A DNA stretch of 36,781 bases from Saprospiraceae bacterium (GTDB lineage Bacteria; Bacteroidota; Bacteroidia; Chitinophagales; Saprospiraceae), in NCBI GenBank assembly GCA_020629915.1, contig JAHDCK010000006.1, positions 1 to 36,781 on the forward strand, read 5' to 3'. Each line of letters opens with the position of its first letter. Position 1 is the stretch's first letter. The notes below the pieces were generated by a model. The model was not told where the DNA came from, searched no databases, and was given only the letters and a program-made list of their open reading frames with translations. Below, piece after piece: positions 34,293-36,781 of the stretch. A program made the translations under genes and the position numbers.

Positions 34293-34491
34293 CAAGTAAT
34301 GGCTCTAAATGATTTCATTTGGTCAAAAAAGATGATTGCCCTGAAACCGTCAGGTGGGACACCTGACGGGAAAAGAGGTTTCGTGTCAGGTGTCCCACCT
34401 GACACCAGCAACAAGCTGGGTTTTTTGTCTGAAAAAAAATTGAACATATCTCAAACTACAACCAAATGAAATCATTTAGAGCCCAAGTAAT
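34293..34491. mobile_element. MITE-like element, 183 bp, with 23-bp terminal inverted repeats and 8-bp target duplication
   Basis: The inserted unit is 34301-34483. Its first 23 bases (GGCTCTAAATGATTTC...) are perfectly complementary to its last 23 (34461-34483). The 8-bp direct repeat CAAGTAAT flanks it at 34293-34300 and 34484-34491, as expected of a target-site duplication. Inside are two 19-bp sequences at 34349-34367 and 34385-34403 that are exact reverse complements of each other; each is itself nearly palindromic (CAGGTG...CACCTG). No transposase is encoded. GGCTCT ends and an AT-rich 8-bp duplication recall ISL3-family ends (inference). It lies 3 bp before the histidine-kinase ATG and occupies most of the 312-bp gap 34183-34494. 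Confidence 0.88.
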
Positions 34492-34494
34492 ATA

Positions 34495-35757
34495 ATGTAC
34501 GACGAATTTAAAAAGACATATTTAACCAAGCTGGTGTGGCAGACTATTTTGATAGGGCTGGCCACGAATGTCTTCATTTTAATATTTGCGTTTTTGTTTT
34601 TTCGGGATGCGTATGTGATTGGTACTTCTGTTGGATTATCTGTTGTAGGAATTATCAGTTACCTTTTGTATTTTAAAATGAAATCAGACTTCGGGCTTCA
34701 TTTTTTGTTACTGGGTTACATGGGCATTTTCTTGAGTATGAGTTTTACGCATTTGGTCGTTTTGCCCTGGGCCTTGGGGTTTCCCATTTTCCTCGGAGTG
34801 GCCATTCTGTTTTTTCATGATTTTAAAATACGGGTGCTGTATCTTTTGGCTTGTATTATTGGATGTGTTTTATGTGTATATAAAAATTATCAATTTTCTG
34901 TTCCTGAAACTTATGATTCCTTGTTGCCTGTTAGCATTTTGATAACGATTGGATTTTTAGTTTGCTTGTTTTTAATTTCCAACTTGAGCAATGTATTTAT
35001 GGAACGTTACCGGCAAGAATTAGAAGCCAACCAAAAATCCATTTTACAAAAAAACAAGGAACTGGAAGAATACATTGAGTCTAATATTCAATTGACTCAA
35101 TTTGCTCATATCGCCTCCCATGATTTGAAAGCACCCATTCGATTGATTAATAGTTTTTCCTCTTTGTTGAAAGTAAAACTTGGTGATAAGTTAAATGAGG
35201 AGGAACAGGAATATTTTGAGTTTATAGAATCCAATGGCCAAAAGATGTCCAACTTAATTGATGACTTGCTTCAATATTCTAAAGTAAATTCTCAAAAATT
35301 AAATATTTCTAAAATAAATGCTCAGGAAATTGCAGAGGAAGTGTTGACCATTTTGAGACATCAGGCAGATGATAAAAATGTGAAAGTTAAAATTGTGGAA
35401 CCGCTTCCGGTGCTGCGGGCTGATCCCATAAAAATCAAAAGAGTGTTTCAAAACCTCATTAGCAATGCCATAAAATTTTCAGATAAAGGTGAGGAGGCAA
35501 AGGTGGAAATTGGAGTAACAGATTTTAAAAATAAATGGAAATTTTTTATAAAAGATAATGGAATAGGTATAAAAAATAAAAATCAGGACATCTTTAAACC
35601 CTTTACCCAACTCAACCCTAATTCTAAATATGGCGGAACGGGAATGGGGCTTTCCTTTTGCCAGAAAATTATACAAAGGCACGGCGGCGAAATTTCCTTT
35701 GACTCTGTGCCTGGAAAAGGAAGCACTTTTTGTTTTACCATAGATAAAAGTCTTTAG
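34495..35757 (+). CDS. membrane-bound sensor histidine kinase
   Basis: The protein has 420 residues. Five to six N-terminal membrane helices (about 15-165) are followed by a coiled coil (RYRQELEANQKSILQKNKEL, about 172-200). A HisKA domain has the phosphoacceptor His209 in ASHDLKAP. The HATPase domain has the N box NLISNAIKFSD (about 320), the D box/G1 DNGIGI (about 360) and G2 GGTGMGLSFCQKIIQRHGG (about 380-398). It autophosphorylates and passes phosphate to a response regulator that is not adjacent. The integral membrane sensor has no obvious ligand domain. The 183-bp MITE-like element sits just before the ATG, so its leader, and perhaps its expression, is altered. Confidence 0.93.
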   Translation: MYDEFKKTYLTKLVWQTILIGLATNVFILIFAFLFFRDAYVIGTSVGLSVVGIISYLLYFKMKSDFGLHFLLLGYMGIFLSMSFTHLVVLPWALGFPIFLGVAILFFHDFKIRVLYLLACIIGCVLCVYKNYQFSVPETYDSLLPVSILITIGFLVCLFLISNLSNVFMERYRQELEANQKSILQKNKELEEYIESNIQLTQFAHIASHDLKAPIRLINSFSSLLKVKLGDKLNEEEQEYFEFIESNGQKMSNLIDDLLQYSKVNSQKLNISKINAQEIAEEVLTILRHQADDKNVKVKIVEPLPVLRADPIKIKRVFQNLISNAIKFSDKGEEAKVEIGVTDFKNKWKFFIKDNGIGIKNKNQDIFKPFTQLNPNSKYGGTGMGLSFCQKIIQRHGGEISFDSVPGKGSTFCFTIDKSL

Positions 35758-35788
35758 TGATGTTATAGTTTATATAATTAGAAATTAT

Positions 35789-36028
35789 ATGGAAGTTAAA
35801 TTATTTGGAGCGTTAAAGGACAAAATCAAACAATCGTCTGTTCAGATAGCAGATACCGGAAATGCAATGACAGCAAATGAACTGATTAAAAAAGTATATG
35901 AAAATTATCCTGAGTTAAGCGATTTTCCAATGATTAAGGTAGCGGTGAATAATATACTGGCCAATGAACAAACCTTTATTCATAATGGGGACGAAGTGGC
36001 TTTGTTGCCTCCTTATGCCGGAGGATAA
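35789..36028 (+). CDS. moaD: molybdopterin synthase sulfur-carrier subunit MoaD
   Basis: The protein has 79 residues with a ubiquitin-like fold: MEVKLFGALKDKI at the start, KVAVNNILANEQTFIHNGDEVALLPPYAGG at the end. The terminal Gly-Gly is adenylated and thiocarboxylated, and then donates sulfur to cyclic pyranopterin monophosphate inside molybdopterin synthase in the cytoplasm. It lies 12 bp upstream of moaE. The other moa/moe genes are not in this window but may lie to the right. The gap to the kinase gene is only 31 bp, so all three may share a transcript. Confidence 0.92.
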   Translation: MEVKLFGALKDKIKQSSVQIADTGNAMTANELIKKVYENYPELSDFPMIKVAVNNILANEQTFIHNGDEVALLPPYAGG

Positions 36029-36040
36029 TATTCTTAAAAC

Positions 36041-36463
36041 ATGAATAATTTTATTATAAAAATAATTGACACTCCTTTAATCCGGGAAGAATATCAAAAC
36101 TTCCTGGCAGATGATCGCAGTGGAGCCACCGTTGCCTTCACCGGAACTGTCCGGGATTTTTCTCAGGGCAAAACGGTAACAGGTCTGGACTTTGAAGCCT
36201 ACGAACCCATGGCTTTAGCAGAAATGCAAAAGCTCGCAGATAAGGCCAATGAAAAATGGCCTATCCACAAAATGGTCATCGTGCACGTTGTAGGACAAAA
36301 ACAAATTGGAGAAGCCGTCGTTTATATTGCGGTGACTTCCAAGCATCGGGACACCGCTTTTGAGGCCGCCCGATTTTTAATTGACGAACTCAAGCGCACT
36401 GTTCCCATTTGGAAAAAGGAATTTTACGGGGATAGTAGTTATTGGGTAAATTCAACACCTTAG
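36041..36463 (+). CDS. moaE: molybdopterin synthase catalytic subunit MoaE
   Basis: The protein has 140 residues of usual MoaE length. GATVAFTGTVRDFSQGKTV and VTGLDFEAYEPMA form the substrate pocket. VIVHVVGQKQIGEAVVYIAVTSKHRDTAFEAARFLID carries the conserved Arg/His surface, and VPIWKKEFY carries the active-site lysines. It converts precursor Z to molybdopterin using sulfur from MoaD in a heterotetramer. It starts 12 bp after moaD. Its stop TAG lies at the left tip of a palindromic element that fills the region beyond. Confidence 0.93.
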   Translation: MNNFIIKIIDTPLIREEYQNFLADDRSGATVAFTGTVRDFSQGKTVTGLDFEAYEPMALAEMQKLADKANEKWPIHKMVIVHVVGQKQIGEAVVYIAVTSKHRDTAFEAARFLIDELKRTVPIWKKEFYGDSSYWVNSTP

Positions 36464-36632
36464 AAGCTGTTTGAGTTTATGTTTTTTAAAATATTATAGG
36501 CTATTTTTGTTTTAATCGAGGGTCATTTTTGAGTGCATAGCCAAAGCTATGGACGAAAAAATAGCCGAAGAGTAAGACAAAAAGAGACCTAATATTAAAA
36601 AAAGATCAAATTCAAACAGCTTCTTAGTACAC
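36461..36632. repeat. palindromic intergenic element, copy B
   Basis: Terminal inverted repeats near AAGCTGTTTGA (left from 36463, right complement near 36614-36628) and a central CATAGC-CAAA-GCTATG make this an imperfect full-length palindrome of about 170 bp. Its core (GCTATGGACGA...CGAAG...AAAAAGA) aligns with that of the element at 22973-23136, so they belong to one diverged family. The left tip overlaps the moaE stop codon. Length and exact ends are approximate. Confidence 0.6.
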
Positions 36633-36673
36633 AGTAACAAATTTTATTATATACTACTGGGCATGGAACAAAT

Positions 36674-36781
36674 ATAAAAAAATAGACTGGCGTAGGTTTC
36701 ACCTACGCCGAAACGTTCGTAGCGGTTTTTAACCGCATTAACACAGGTTAAAAACCTGTTGACGCATTTCGGATTAGGCAC
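36674..36781 (-). repeat. dispersed hairpin repeat, copy 2 (reaches window edge), with three stem-loops
   Basis: The minus-strand sequence from 36781 begins GTGCCTAATCCGAAATGCGTC and closely matches copy 1 at 5712. It contains three compact inverted repeats: GGCGTAGGT/ACCTACGCC (36690-36710), GCGGTT/AACCGC near 36722-36736, and ACAGGTT/AACCTGT near 36742-36758. The right end is cut by the window. With copy B it fills the 318 bp after moaE; no gene is seen there. Confidence 0.65.

Noticed and set aside
34269-34469. 66-codon open frame before the histidine kinase
   Set aside because: It runs through the inverted repeats of the MITE-like element; the apparent protein is a translation of palindromes.
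1-36781. tRNA, rRNA, CRISPR array or intact insertion sequence
   Set aside because: I scanned all gaps by eye and saw no cloverleaf-like conserved blocks, regularly spaced repeats or transposase reading frame. Computational confirmation was not possible.

Overview
The window looks like chromosomal DNA from a low-GC member of the Bacteroidota, most likely a Saprospiraceae-like or Lewinella-like lineage. The signs are two secreted proteases with type IX secretion (T9SS) C-terminal sorting domains, a LytTR regulator, an ECF sigma factor followed by a single-pass plus beta-barrel protein, the short-chain type of L-threonine dehydrogenase, and promoter-like TAnnTTTG boxes close to several starts. 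The family-level guess is inference. No rRNA, tRNA, CRISPR array or transposase gene was seen.

Layout. 1-5.6 kb: a small membrane protein, a LytTR response regulator and a large T9SS-exported subtilase. 5.8-10 kb: a methyltransferase, then lolA and ftsK on the minus strand. ftsK is split by an apparent 5-nt deletion beside the Walker A motif, and that motif also carries a Ser-to-Tyr change. 10-17.5 kb: a tight seven-gene minus-strand operon encoding a nucleotidyltransferase-fold protein, two B12-binding-type radical SAM enzymes, two methyltransferases, a family-4 glycosyltransferase and an SGNH-like membrane protein. 17.7-19.5 kb: a divergent O-antigen-ligase/polymerase-like protein with TPRs. 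19.5-22.8 kb: an ECF sigma factor, its predicted anti-sigma/barrel partner and a lipoprotein built of eight internal repeats. 23.1-27.6 kb: a second O-antigen-ligase-like protein, a third radical SAM paralogue, a methyltransferase and a GT9 glycosyltransferase. 27.7-34.2 kb: TerC, an MscS channel, threonine dehydrogenase, a tiny membrane protein, an M43 metalloprotease with a T9SS tail and an APH-like kinase. 34.5-36.5 kb: a histidine kinase, then moaD and moaE.

How it may fit together. The 10-27.6 kb genes combine polymerase/ligase membrane proteins, glycosyltransferases, an SGNH-like protein and several SAM-dependent enzymes. I infer a cell-envelope glycan or glycolipid locus whose product is modified by radical SAM chemistry; its structure cannot be read from the sequence.

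Non-coding highlights. (1) A 183-bp MITE-like element with perfect 23-bp terminal inverted repeats and an 8-bp target duplication lies directly before the histidine-kinase start. (2) Two diverged members of a ~165-bp palindromic element family each begin at the stop codon of a gene. (3) A second hairpin repeat family has copies near 5.7 kb and at the right edge. (4) A 21-bp-period direct repeat just after the LytTR gene resembles the architecture of LytTR binding sites.
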